64,000 nt of DNA from an uncultured Chlamydiae bacterium (GTDB taxonomy: Bacteria; Chlamydiota; Chlamydiia; Chlamydiales; CACLRR01): assembly GCA_902609415.1 (NCBI GenBank), contig CACLRR010000002.1:42446-106445 (forward strand), in the 5' to 3' direction. A program made the position numbers and the translations under genes. Positions 8,803-17,181 of the stretch are shown piece by piece (the stretch's first letter is position 1; each line of letters opens with the position of its first letter). The notes under the pieces were generated by a model. The model was not told the DNA's origin and made no database searches. It saw nothing but the letters and a program-made list of their open reading frames with translations.

Positions 8803-9924
8803 TTATAGCAGTTCTTGGTCATGGAGGTGATAGATCTTAGATAGTTGTATAGTGAGGTTTTGGTAGTCCTCTCGTGAGTGCGACTCGTTAAGACATAGGA
8901 TTAGAGTTTTATCTTTATGAGATGGAACTTGTGAATAGATATACTCTTTTAACAGGTGAATATGGCATAGATCTCTTTTAGTTTTTGTTAAAAAGTGGAT
9001 GTGTATGATTCCTTTCTGGTTTGTTGAGAATTCTATAGCGTGGTGGGTAAGTTTTTCTACAAGGAACTTATTGAGTTCCTCAACATAGAGACGTTTGGAA
9101 TCCATATTTGGAAGGAGTTCAATAATGGAGCGAAGGCTTCCAAGGTGTGCTGGAGGAAGTGGTTTTTTTTGGTTAAATAGGGGTGAAAAGAGCTCAAAAA
9201 ACCGATGTATTTCGCTAGAAGACGCAATGTAGGTAGCAAGAGGTGCTTTTTCGTTGTAGAGGTGTCCAACAGCAAGATCAATATCACTATTGTGAGCTGC
9301 AATGCCTAGATTGTATTTCCCAGTAGTTGAAAAGCTTAATGTATTGTCATAGTAGGTAAGGGCTTTATATTTAAGGGCAAGGGATGCAATTTGGTTGAGG
9401 TATTTTTCTGAGGATATGGCTATTAGTGTTGTTTGTGCTGGGGAACACTGTTTAAGTTTGTCTTCTAATGCATCAATAGTGTGGAATTGGTGGATATTAT
9501 CTGATTGGTGGAGGGGTTTGATGAAAGGATAGAGATCAGTATCAACAAGTATACGTGTATTGCAACCTAAAAGAGAGTTGAAGAGTTGAGTGTGAATGTC
9601 TGCTGTAAAGGAAAAGAGAGAACAGGTTTCGTAATTAAGTGCTTTTTTGTATTTTTCCTCTGTAGCTATATTTTCCTTTAAATGGGCTAAAAGGGGTCTA
9701 GAGGGTGTGGATCCCGTTCCCCATTTAACTACATTTTCTATAGCATTTTTTTTAGCAAGAGGTAAGGAGGCAATATTTAGGAAGTCATAGGAGTCCATAT
9801 ACAAAGGTCTCATATCTTTTAAGGGGCGCTGATTCGTTTGAGTTGCGGGCCTAAGTTGAAGAAAGAGGTTTTGTTTGTTCTTTTTTTCTATCGCTTCTAA
9901 AAGCGGTTGCATTGCTAGAGACAT
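8803..9924 (-). CDS. BioF-like PLP-dependent protein, divergent
   Basis: The protein belongs to the alpha-oxoamine synthase family (8-amino-7-oxononanoate synthase, BioF). It has 373 residues. The N-terminal part is recognisable: DFLNIASLPLAKKN, then KWGTGSTPSRPLLA (residues 68-81), equivalent to the WGTGxxxSR motif. The active-site half is unusual. The His that stacks on the cofactor is not obvious in ILVDTDLYPF; the DDAH motif is reduced to YYDNTLSF; the Schiff-base Lys may be the one in LYNEKAPL. It may have a changed substrate or low activity. It lies in the dapL-unknown-bioF-like-bioD run. The family is secure, the enzymatic identity is not. Confidence 0.7.
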   Translation of the reverse strand: MSLAMQPLLEAIEKKNKQNLFLQLRPATQTNQRPLKDMRPLYMDSYDFLNIASLPLAKKNAIENVVKWGTGSTPSRPLLAHLKENIATEEKYKKALNYETCSLFSFTADIHTQLFNSLLGCNTRILVDTDLYPFIKPLHQSDNIHQFHTIDALEDKLKQCSPAQTTLIAISSEKYLNQIASLALKYKALTYYDNTLSFSTTGKYNLGIAAHNSDIDLAVGHLYNEKAPLATYIASSSEIHRFFELFSPLFNQKKPLPPAHLGSLRSIIELLPNMDSKRLYVEELNKFLVEKLTHHAIEFSTNQKGIIHIHFLTKTKRDLCHIHLLKEYIYSQVPSHKDKTLILCLNESHSREDYQNLTIQLSKIYHLHDQELL

Positions 9925-9933
9925 TAGCTATCC

Positions 9934-10506
9934 TTATCTAGTGAGTAGTGGAAAATCCTTGTTATCAAGTGTGTCGCCTGAGCTATGCCCTATCATTTTA
10001 GGTACTGGACTATAGGCTGCTGTACTTTTTATTTGGTAGCGTGAAGAGAGATCACCCAGTACGATAAGTCTATATAGGTGTTTATGGGGGGTGTCTGAGC
10101 AGAAGAGATCATGAGTGGGGTGAATAAACAGTATATCTTGAGGCTCCTCTTCAAAGAGGCTTATAGCATCCTGCTTGTTTGAATCGAGCATTAGGGGGAT
10201 TAAGATACCCATGGTCACATCAGAAAAGGGTGTTAGTTGTTCAATGTTTGTGTGTTTTATAGATGAATTGATCAACATATCAAAGAGAAAACGTATGTGA
10301 CTCTTCTTGGTTAGTTGGCTAGTAAGCTGGCCAAATAATTTTTGCACGAGAAGCTTTTTCGCTCTAGGATCAGTTTTTGCAACATCGAATCTTATATCAT
10401 TTTTGTTGAGATGATTTAATTCATCTTGAGTATAAAATTCCTTGAATAGGAGGTGCCTATTTTTAGAAAAGAAGGTGCAGTCAGTTTGAGTTAATTGGTA
10501 GTGCAT
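9934..10506 (-). CDS. Conserved protein of unknown function next to dapL
   Basis: This 190-residue protein starts 16 nt inside dapL and ends 10 nt before the BioF-like gene. No signal peptide or membrane helix is visible. The segment FKEFYTQDELNHLNKNDIRFDVAKTD resembles the start of phytanoyl-CoA-dioxygenase-like proteins, and several His/Asp residues follow (IHPTHD, HKHLYRL), but I cannot identify a complete iron-binding triad. I recall that C. trachomatis also has a conserved hypothetical beside its diaminopimelate aminotransferase gene, so this may be the orthologue. The function is unknown. Confidence 0.75.
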   Translation of the reverse strand: MHYQLTQTDCTFFSKNRHLLFKEFYTQDELNHLNKNDIRFDVAKTDPRAKKLLVQKLFGQLTSQLTKKSHIRFLFDMLINSSIKHTNIEQLTPFSDVTMGILIPLMLDSNKQDAISLFEEEPQDILFIHPTHDLFCSDTPHKHLYRLIVLGDLSSRYQIKSTAAYSPVPKMIGHSSGDTLDNKDFPLLTR

Positions 10507-11720
10507 AAAGCTTCCTCTGATTTTAGAGTTGGTAGGAATTTAGTGAGGCGCATTAGTAAGGTGTTGCATGTTTCTTCATTAATAAAGCATGAAAGGCGCA
10601 CAAAATCACTGCCACCTTTTCCAAAGCCTGAGCCAGGGATTGCAATAAGGTATAGTTTGTTGAGTAGAAGGTCAAAGAAATCCCAATCTGTATAACCTTC
10701 AGGAATTTTCCACCAAAGGTAGATCGAATCATCTCCACCGTAGACAATTTGACCATGATTTTTGAGAGTTGTTTTGATCTTCTTAGTGTAGCTTAAGTAT
10801 TTGTCAATTTGTAATCTTTGCTTTTCCATTGAATTAGGCATCAAAGCAGCAATAGCAGCTTTTTGGATAGGAAAGGAGACACCATTTGATTTGATTTCGA
10901 GTCTAGTTGTCCAAAGGGAGTTGAGTGGTAGATGGAGAGAGTGAGGAATGATGGTATAGCCTAGGCGAAGGCCAGAAAATCCAGCACTTTTTGAAAGACT
11001 CCTAAATTCAATAGCAACATTCCTTGCTCTTTCAATTTCATAGATAGAATGAGCAACATCAGATGATCTGATAAAGGCTTCATAGGCAGCATCAAAGAGG
11101 ATAATAGCCTTATGCTTTATTGCATAGTCTACCCACAATTTAAGCGCTGTTTTTTTTATGGCGGTGCCACAGGGGTTTTGTGGTGAGCATAAATAGATAA
11201 TATCTACTTTTTCATTGGGAGGATGAGGAGAGAAGTTGTTTTCTTCTGAGCATTCAATAAAGAGGAGGTTATCAAAGGAGCCATCTTCATTAGGTGTAAT
11301 TCTTCCAGAGATGATTGCATTATCTAAGTAGACAGGGTAGGCGGGTGTAATAATAGCAAGTTTTGAATTTGGTGCAAATAGGTCTAAAATATTTGTGATG
11401 TCAGAGTTGATGCCATCGGAAATGAAGATCTCATCTTTTGTTATTGAAAGGTCATTATAGTAAACATTTTCAATTTCTTTTCTAAGATCATCTAAACCAA
11501 GAGAGCTTCCGTATCCTATAACATTTTGTTCCATTTCATTTCCGGCGTTGCAGATAGCTTTAGCTATCGAAGGCTCAAGAGTGTGGTTGATATCACCAAC
11601 ACCAAGGTTTAATATTTCTTGATTTGGATACTTGCGTTTTGTTTGACTTAGCTTTTCCTCGATAACAGGAAATATATATCGTTTATTTAATTGATTAAAA
11701 AATGAGCTTGTCGTTGCCAT
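10491..11720 (-). CDS. dapL: LL-diaminopimelate aminotransferase
   Basis: DapL converts tetrahydrodipicolinate directly to LL-diaminopimelate. This is the route chlamydiae share with plants, and it feeds meso-DAP for peptidoglycan (see murE in this window). It has 409 residues, the usual length. The N-terminal NLGVGDINHTLEPSIAKA matches the family, which reads GDTT/GDIN there. The PLP lysine is in SLSKSAGFSGLRLGY near residue 244, and a conserved CSPQNPCGTA segment holds the substrate and cofactor Asn. It is the first gene of the minus-strand run down to 4325. Its promoter should lie in the 73-nt gap shared with the divergent rnc gene. Confidence 0.95.
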   Translation of the reverse strand: MATTSSFFNQLNKRYIFPVIEEKLSQTKRKYPNQEILNLGVGDINHTLEPSIAKAICNAGNEMEQNVIGYGSSLGLDDLRKEIENVYYNDLSITKDEIFISDGINSDITNILDLFAPNSKLAIITPAYPVYLDNAIISGRITPNEDGSFDNLLFIECSEENNFSPHPPNEKVDIIYLCSPQNPCGTAIKKTALKLWVDYAIKHKAIILFDAAYEAFIRSSDVAHSIYEIERARNVAIEFRSLSKSAGFSGLRLGYTIIPHSLHLPLNSLWTTRLEIKSNGVSFPIQKAAIAALMPNSMEKQRLQIDKYLSYTKKIKTTLKNHGQIVYGGDDSIYLWWKIPEGYTDWDFFDLLLNKLYLIAIPGSGFGKGGSDFVRLSCFINEETCNTLLMRLTKFLPTLKSEEALCTTN

Positions 11721-11826
11721 AAAAGTCTTTTCGTAAGATTTGAGTTAGGCTATTATACTGATATTGTTTGAATAGTGCAATTAGAAAGGAGAGTTGTGGG
11801 GCAAGGCATATTGCGTAGGAGATATT

Positions 11827-12471
11827 TTGAATGTGGCTAGGGTTGAGAGTCAGCTTAGATATCAGTTTAGAGACAAAAAGCTCCTAAAAGAGGCGCTAAC
11901 ACATAGATCCTATTTGAATGAAAATAGGGATTGTTTGGTTAGTAATGAGAGATTAGAATTTTTAGGCGACTCTATTTTAGGAATGATTATTAGTGAGCAT
12001 CTTTTTAAAACCTATAATGGGGCAACGGAAGGGGAGCTTACACGAAGAAAAAGGGAGTTTGTGGATCGCACAGCATGTCACATATATATTGAACATTTGG
12101 GTATTTTAGAGAATATGTATGTAGGCAAGGGTGTGGTAAAGAGTAGCTCGATTGGTGCTGATCTTTTTGAGGCTATTCTTGGAGCAGTCTACCTAGATAG
12201 CGACTATGATACTGTAGTAAAATTTTTCTTTGATCATTTCAAGGAAGTTGTGCACAATGGTGTTCATGAAGAGGATCCAAAGACTATGCTTCAGAACTAT
12301 TTACAGAAAGAAGAGAGTGTTTTGCCAGAGTACCGTGTAGAAAAAGTGTGTGGAGAGGAACACGCTAGGGAATACCACATAGCAGTGTATAGTCGTGAAA
12401 AGAAGATAGGTGTGGGCGTAGGTTCTAGTATAAAAGAGGCTCAGAAGGCCGCAGCAAAGGATGCATTATAG
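11827..12471 (+). CDS. rnc: Ribonuclease III
   Basis: RNase III cleaves double-stranded RNA in rRNA maturation and mRNA turnover. The catalytic signature ERLEFLGDSILGMII, with the metal-binding Glu and Asp, is intact, and a second acidic site is at DLFEAILGAVYLD. The C-terminal 70 residues form the dsRNA-binding domain (DPKTMLQNYLQ to SIKEAQKAAAKDA). I chose TTG at 11827 because AGGAG lies 5 nt before it and the protein then begins at the normal place before the HRSYLNE helix. A TTG at 11794 in the same frame also has AAGGAG, but too close. The next gene follows in the chlamydial order rnc-radA. Confidence 0.93.
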   Translation: MNVARVESQLRYQFRDKKLLKEALTHRSYLNENRDCLVSNERLEFLGDSILGMIISEHLFKTYNGATEGELTRRKREFVDRTACHIYIEHLGILENMYVGKGVVKSSSIGADLFEAILGAVYLDSDYDTVVKFFFDHFKEVVHNGVHEEDPKTMLQNYLQKEESVLPEYRVEKVCGEEHAREYHIAVYSREKKIGVGVGSSIKEAQKAAAKDAL

Positions 12472-13835
12472 TTACAAAAACAATTATTTCCTATTTGTGT
12501 GATGCATGTGGTCATTCACAACCGAAGTGGGCAGGAAATTGCCCTTCGTGTAAGGAGTGGAATACACTTAAGCAGTTTACAGAGAAAAAAGACAGTGGAG
12601 CACGTTATAGTGTTAAAGAGAGAGAGCGTTCTTGCCCCATTACTGATGTTACTCTAGAGCCTGTAGAAAGGATGAAAACTGGATTAGGTGAATTTGATCG
12701 TCTGATGGGTGGTGGGGTTGTTGTTGATTCATTGACGCTTCTCGGCGGCAATCCAGGGATTGGTAAGTCTACGATGATGTTGCAAGTAGCCTTCCAATTT
12801 TGCAAGTCTGGAAAAAAAGTTCTTTATGTTGCAGGTGAAGAGTCAAAGATGCAGACATCACTTAGAGGAAAGAGATTAGAAACGATGCATCATCACCTTT
12901 TTGTTTTAGCAGACACCCTTTTTTCAAATATTGAAAAAGAGATTGAGCTTATTCAGCCAGACATTTTAATTGTGGATTCAGTGCAGATTGTATACAAGGG
13001 TGAAGTTGCTTCACTACCAGGATCTGTAACGCAGGTAAAAGAGATTGCCATGGAGTGTATGCATATGGCAAAAACACGTCATATTACAACATTTCTTATT
13101 GGCCATGTGACAAAGAGTGGGGATTTAGCAGGGCCGAGGGTATTGGAGCATATTGTTGATACCGTATTAGATTTTGAGGGTGATAAGGACTTTGGCTACC
13201 GCATCGTAAGGGCGCATAAAAATCGTTTTGGACCCACTGATGAAGTGGCTATGTTTCAGATGGAAGGCAAGGGATTGAAGGAAATTTTACATCCTTCTAA
13301 ACTGTTTTTAGAGGAAAGACAAGAAGGTGTAACAGGGACGGTAGTCATTGCCTCTATGGAGGGAACAAGAGCTATTTTAGTTGAGCTTCAAGCACTTGTT
13401 GCGCCGTCACATTTTTCCACTTCATCAAGGCGTTCTACAGGGGTAGATCAAAATCGCTTAGCACTTTTACTTGCTGTCTTAGAAAAAAAAGTGGGTTTTC
13501 ATTTAGCTCAGATGGATATTTTTGTTTCTATTACTGGAGGAATAAAGATTGTGGAACCTGCTGCAGATCTTGCTATTTTACTTGCTATAGCTTCTTCGTT
13601 TGCAAATCAGGTGTTGCCAAAAGATATGGCAGTCGTAGGGGAGGTGGGGCTTTCGGGTGAATGTAGGTCTGTTCCTTGGGTAGAAAATAGAATTAAAGAA
13701 GCAATGAACATGGGTTTTTCTAAAATGATGCTTCCTCAAAGATCACTCAAAGGGTTAAAGGAGCGTTTTAATCAAAAGATTGATTTAATAGGAGTTTCAT
13801 CAGTAGCAGAAGCGATTAAAATTGCGATAGGTTAA
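12465..13835 (+). CDS. radA: DNA repair protein RadA (Sms)
   Basis: RadA is a RecA-like ATPase that promotes branch migration in recombinational repair. It has a zinc ribbon CDACG...CPSC, Walker A GGNPGIGKST, the RadA-specific HKNRFGPTDE motif and a C-terminal Lon-like domain. The start is unusual. There is no ATG or GTG in frame between a stop at 12426 and the first Cys; the only standard candidate is TTG at 12495, which would begin at the zinc ribbon itself. An ATT at 12465 lies 4 nt after AAAGG and gives 11 residues before the first Cys, matching normal RadA proteins. I therefore place the start at ATT, overlapping rnc by 7 nt. Confidence 0.93.
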   Translation: MIVTKTIISYLCDACGHSQPKWAGNCPSCKEWNTLKQFTEKKDSGARYSVKERERSCPITDVTLEPVERMKTGLGEFDRLMGGGVVVDSLTLLGGNPGIGKSTMMLQVAFQFCKSGKKVLYVAGEESKMQTSLRGKRLETMHHHLFVLADTLFSNIEKEIELIQPDILIVDSVQIVYKGEVASLPGSVTQVKEIAMECMHMAKTRHITTFLIGHVTKSGDLAGPRVLEHIVDTVLDFEGDKDFGYRIVRAHKNRFGPTDEVAMFQMEGKGLKEILHPSKLFLEERQEGVTGTVVIASMEGTRAILVELQALVAPSHFSTSSRRSTGVDQNRLALLLAVLEKKVGFHLAQMDIFVSITGGIKIVEPAADLAILLAIASSFANQVLPKDMAVVGEVGLSGECRSVPWVENRIKEAMNMGFSKMMLPQRSLKGLKERFNQKIDLIGVSSVAEAIKIAIG

Positions 13836-13837
13836 TT

Positions 13838-14194
13838 ATGTGGGAGACTTTGTGTGTCGGTGCTTTTGGAGGACTTGGAGCTCTGTTAAGATATTCATTA
13901 GTTGTCTTGTTTGCAAAGGGACAGTTGATCTCCTTTCATTCTCTTTTAGCAAATGTGATAGGTTCTTTTTGTATGGGGCTTTTTTCTTATTTGTTTATAG
14001 ATAGTCATTATCTGCAGACAGCACTTCTTGTTGGTTTTTGTGGAGGGTTAACTACCTTTTCATCATTTATCTTTGAGACTACGATGCACTTGAGGAGGAA
14101 GGAGATTTTTCTAAGTCTTGCTTATCTTGTTGCCACAGTGGTAGTTTCTCTTATTTTCTGGTTTTTTGGAGTTTTTTTAGGGAGAGGATTGTGA
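13838..14194 (+). CDS. crcB: Fluoride channel subunit CrcB/Fluc, first of a pair
   Basis: This is a small four-helix membrane protein of the Fluc family, which lets fluoride leave the cell. At 118 residues it shows the complete family signature: GALLRYS in helix 1, LLANVIGSFCMG with the pore Asn in helix 2, and GFCGGLTTFSSFIFE in helix 3 with both pore Phe positions. It starts 2 nt after radA and overlaps the second crcB by 4 nt. A tandem pair usually means an antiparallel heterodimer. There is no room upstream for a fluoride riboswitch, so it is probably expressed with radA. Confidence 0.93.
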   Translation: MWETLCVGAFGGLGALLRYSLVVLFAKGQLISFHSLLANVIGSFCMGLFSYLFIDSHYLQTALLVGFCGGLTTFSSFIFETTMHLRRKEIFLSLAYLVATVVVSLIFWFFGVFLGRGL

Positions 14195-14541
14195 TGCAAA
14201 TGATTTGGGTGTTTATCGGAGGCTTTTTAGGGACGATTATAAGATATTCTGTTGAATTTTCAGGTGCAACATTTTTTGTGAATATGATGGGATCATTTTT
14301 TATTGGACTGATTTACGCTCTTTTAGGTACTTCTAAAAGGCAAGAGCATCTTAAATTTTTTTTAATTATTGGCATTCTAGGCAGTCTAACAACGGTGTCT
14401 CATTGGATTAGTGAGATTGGATTAGATCTTAGATGGCATCACTATCTTTCTTTATTATTTCAGATTATTATTGTACCAATAGTAGGAATTTTACTTTGTT
14501 CTTTTGGCTATGAAAGGGGGCGTAAATTAAAAAAGATGTAA
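14191..14541 (+). CDS. crcB: Fluoride channel subunit CrcB/Fluc, second of a pair, altered pore motif
   Basis: This is the second Fluc-type protein, with 116 residues and four helices. Helix 1 keeps GTIIRYS and helix 2 keeps FFVNMMGSFFIG with the pore Asn. The helix 3 signature is degenerate: GILGSLTTVSHWISE instead of GGxTTFSTF, so the two pore phenylalanines are replaced by Val and Trp-region residues. In heterodimeric Fluc channels one subunit may lose one set of pore residues, so this may be the structural partner of the upstream CrcB. It overlaps that gene by 4 nt, and its end overlaps the likely start of hemC. Confidence 0.88.
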   Translation: MMQMIWVFIGGFLGTIIRYSVEFSGATFFVNMMGSFFIGLIYALLGTSKRQEHLKFFLIIGILGSLTTVSHWISEIGLDLRWHHYLSLLFQIIIVPIVGILLCSFGYERGRKLKKM

Positions 14542-15176
14542 TAAGAGTCGGCGCTAGAGATTCCAATCTTTCTAAAGAGCAGGTAAGAGAGGTGGAAGAG
14601 CTTCTTAAACCTATTAATATTATTTTTGAGCCTGTTTTTGTAAAGACTTACGGAGATATAGATAAGAAGAGATCACTAAAAAATCTACCAAAGGATGATT
14701 TTTTTACAAGGGAAGTGGAGCAGTTGCATTTTAAGGGGAGTGTGGATCTCAGTATTCATTCTTTAAAGGATCTTCCGGAGCGCTTACAAGAAGGGCTTGT
14801 TTTGGTTGCTGTTACAAAGGGGATTGATTCAAGGGATGCCTTAGTTTTCTCTAAAAATTTAGATATAGAAACACCTTTTATTGTTGGTACATCATCAAAG
14901 AGTAGGGAAAAGAATGTTTTAAAAATATTCCCAAAGGCTGTTTGCAAAGATATACGAGGAACAATTGAGGAGAGGATAGAGCAAATGGATTTTGGATTTT
15001 ATAATGGTGTGGTGATTGCAGAGGCAGCAATTTTACGACTAGGGCTTTTGGATTTAAAGCGGATTTATCTTAAAGGCGCAACAGCCAAAGGTCAAGGTCA
15101 GCTTGCAATTGTAGCTAGAGCAGATGATCTTAATATAAAGAAACGGTTATTAACGTCTGGAATTGAGTTTGGATAG
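14526..15176 (+). CDS. hemC: Porphobilinogen deaminase, lacks the C-terminal domain
   Basis: HemC joins four porphobilinogen units into hydroxymethylbilane. IRVGARDSNLSKEQ is the N-terminal substrate-binding motif, LSIHSLKDLP carries the catalytic Asp, and DIRGTIEERI and AAILRLGL keep further Arg ligands; the usual SLRR is changed to SKSR. The only standard start, GTG at 14592, would remove the first motif. ATT at 14526 follows AAAGGGGG by 5 nt and gives a complete N-terminus, so I place the start there. The protein ends soon after GQGQLAIVARADD at 216 residues, before the region that carries the dipyrromethane cofactor Cys in E. coli. Chlamydial HemC proteins are short, but the lack of this Cys is notable. 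Confidence 0.87.
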   Translation: MKKDVIRVGARDSNLSKEQVREVEELLKPINIIFEPVFVKTYGDIDKKRSLKNLPKDDFFTREVEQLHFKGSVDLSIHSLKDLPERLQEGLVLVAVTKGIDSRDALVFSKNLDIETPFIVGTSSKSREKNVLKIFPKAVCKDIRGTIEERIEQMDFGFYNGVVIAEAAILRLGLLDLKRIYLKGATAKGQGQLAIVARADDLNIKKRLLTSGIEFG

Positions 15177-15857
15177 TAGTCTTAGAATCTCTAGATAAAG
15201 CCAAACAAGTGTGACCATTAGGGTGAACCCTGCAAACCATTCCATATATTTTGGTGATTTTCCTTTCATTTTTTCGATAAAGTCAAAATCCATGATAAGA
15301 TTCATGGCAGCAATAATAATGACAAAAACAGAAAATCCAATACCAACAAGACCATTAGAATGGATAAATGACATTGGCATTCCAAAGATTGAGAGAATCA
15401 TCGAGAGGAAATAGAGAAGAGCAATGCCTCCGGTAGCTGCAAAGACACCAAGTCGGAATTTATCTGTGACCTTGATCATTCCACTTTGGTAAATGATGAG
15501 CATGCTAAAGAGAACAGAAAGGGTCAGAAGGACAGCCTGGAAGATAATGGGCCCGTAAGCGTTTGCATAGGTAAGGGAGATCGCCCCGAGAAGCAAACCT
15601 TCAAAAAAGGCGTATAGAGGTGCAAAAAATTTGGCAAGGTGTTTTTTGACAATAATAGCAATGAACGAGATGATCGATCCAATAAGACCTATCATTAGGA
15701 AAGAAGAGCTTTCGGAGAGAGGCTGGGAAAAGGCGTAGGCTGCAGACATAAAAAGGATGAGAGCAAGTATGAGGGATTTGTGGACAACGCCTCTTATTGA
15801 AAGCATTTCTTCTGCATTTTGTTGTGGGAAGTATCTTTCCTGAAGGAGTGGGTTCAT
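15150..15857 (-). CDS. Bax inhibitor-1/YccA-family membrane protein
   Basis: This is a polytopic membrane protein of 235 residues with seven hydrophobic segments after a polar N-terminus of about 30 residues. The pattern, including the repeated Gly- and Phe-rich helices, a GFSVFVIIIAAMNLIMDFDF segment with the family's conserved acidic residue and a short charged C-terminus, matches the BaxI/YccA (TMBIM-like) group. Some relatives act as pH-gated calcium leak channels; the role here is unknown. It is convergent with hemC and overlaps its end by 27 nt. Confidence 0.85.
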   Translation of the reverse strand: MNPLLQERYFPQQNAEEMLSIRGVVHKSLILALILFMSAAYAFSQPLSESSSFLMIGLIGSIISFIAIIVKKHLAKFFAPLYAFFEGLLLGAISLTYANAYGPIIFQAVLLTLSVLFSMLIIYQSGMIKVTDKFRLGVFAATGGIALLYFLSMILSIFGMPMSFIHSNGLVGIGFSVFVIIIAAMNLIMDFDFIEKMKGKSPKYMEWFAGFTLMVTLVWLYLEILRLLSKLNSRR

Positions 15858-15894
15858 AGTAGACCTCTTTATTTTTATTTAGTATAGTACAGAA

Positions 15895-16553
15895 ATGAAA
15901 AAAAAGACACTCTATTTAGGGCTTAACCCTAAACATTATGAAACAGATAATGAGATAGTACATTTCCCAGTGATTGAAATAGCACCGCGTTGTTTTTCTA
16001 ATAAGGAGATTCAAGAGGTGTTTTTACACATAGAAAAATATACAGACATCATTTTTACAAGCAAAAGTTCTGTACAGATTTTCTTTGACTACATAAAGCG
16101 TGCAGGCAAAGCCATTGATGATCTTGAAGGTGTTGACTTCATAGCTATAGGGAAAATAACTGCTAAGTGGCTTAGAGGGTTTGGAGTTGAGGTAGCAAAT
16201 GTTGCAGAGGATGAGACGCAGGAGGGAATCATTGCTCTTCTTTCTACCATTGAATTAAAGAAAGTTTGGTTCTATTGCCTCAATCATCAAAAGCAAGAGT
16301 AAAGCTTGCACATTTTCTTGTTGAAAAGGGTGTACATCATCAGATTGTGCACCTTTATGATACAAAGACAAAAAAGGATCTCAAGTATCCCAAAATAGAT
16401 CAGTTTGAGGAGGTGGTTTTTACAAGTCCATCTACCGTGGATGCGTTTTTTTCAACCATTCCAAAAGATATGATTCATGATGTGTATCGTTATAAAGTGA
16501 TCGGTCCTATCACTGCTGAAGTATTAAAAGAAAGATTGAATGTATTAGTGTGA
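15895..16553 (+). pseudogene. hemD: Uroporphyrinogen-III synthase with one frameshift
   Basis: Two overlapping frames together give one HemD protein of about 219 residues, a normal length. The first frame (15895-16302) covers the N-terminal domain (IIFTSKSSVQIFFDY) up to ELKKVWF. The second (mod-3 shift of -1, from about 16257) continues with LVLLPQSSKARVKLAHFLVEKG, the start of the second domain, and ends with VVFTSPSTVDAFF and GPITAEVL. The break lies at about 16255-16275 in an A-rich stretch. It is a real frameshift mutation, an assembly error or a recoding site; no canonical slippery heptamer is present. The enzyme makes the branch-point tetrapyrrole, and it sits near hemC. Confidence 0.85.
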
Positions 16554-16587
16554 ATGTGTTAAATTTTTTAAAAAATCAGGGGGAAGT

Positions 16588-17181
16588 ATGACATATGAAT
16601 TACCAAAATTACCTTATTCTTATGATGCACTAGAGCCAAATATTGATGCTAAAACAATGGAGATACACCACACTAAGCACCATCAGACATATGTCACTAA
16701 ATTGAAGGAAGCATTAGAGGTGCTCAAAATTACAGAGGCAGATATTGAAAAATTGATTACAACCCATAGGGATAAACCCGCTGTAAGAAATCATGGTGGA
16801 GGTCACTATAATCACTCTCTCTTTTGGGAGATATTGCAGCCCAAGGGATCAAGTGAACCTAGTGGATCTCTTATGAAACAAATAGCCGTTGATTTTGGAG
16901 ACTTTGACTCCTTTAAGGAGAAGTTTGCAAGCGCTGCAGCAACACGGTTTGGATCTGGATGGGCATGGCTTGTTGTTAAGAACGGAAAATTAGCTATTCT
17001 ATCAACACCTAATCAAGACAACCCACTGATGGATGGCCATGGAGTGCCTATTCTTGGAATTGATGTATGGGAGCATGCGTATTACTTAAACTATCAAAAT
17101 AGAAGACCTGATTATATTAATGCTTTTTGGAATGTTGTTAATTGGGATGTAGTTTCAGAAAAATATGAGGCATGTAGTTGA
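16588..17181 (+). CDS. sodA: Superoxide dismutase (Fe/Mn family)
   Basis: SodA removes superoxide in the cytoplasm. The metal ligands are visible: His in [13 protein letters not shown] (about residues 27-31), His in [11 protein letters not shown], and Asp/His in [21 protein letters not shown]. The NQDNPL and DVWEHAYY forms look more like Mn enzymes, but metal preference cannot be settled by eye. It has 197 residues, normal length. GGGGGAAG lies before the ATG. As in C. trachomatis, it is upstream of accD-dut-ptsN, though pepA is inserted between. The stop overlaps the pepA start. Confidence 0.96.
   Translation: MTYELPKLPYSYDALEPNIDAKTMEIHHTKHHQTYVTKLKEALEVLKITEADIEKLITTHRDKPAVRNHGGGHYNHSLFWEILQPKGSSEPSGSLMKQIAVDFGDFDSFKEKFASAAATRFGSGWAWLVVKNGKLAILSTPNQDNPLMDGHGVPILGIDVWEHAYYLNYQNRRPDYINAFWNVVNWDVVSEKYEACS

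Noticed and set aside
13836..13838. Fluoride riboswitch before crcB
   Set aside because: Only 2 nt separate the radA stop and the crcB start, so there is no room.
16250..16280. Programmed -1 frameshift in hemD
   Set aside because: No canonical slippery heptamer in the zero frame and no clear downstream stem were seen; left as mutation or error.
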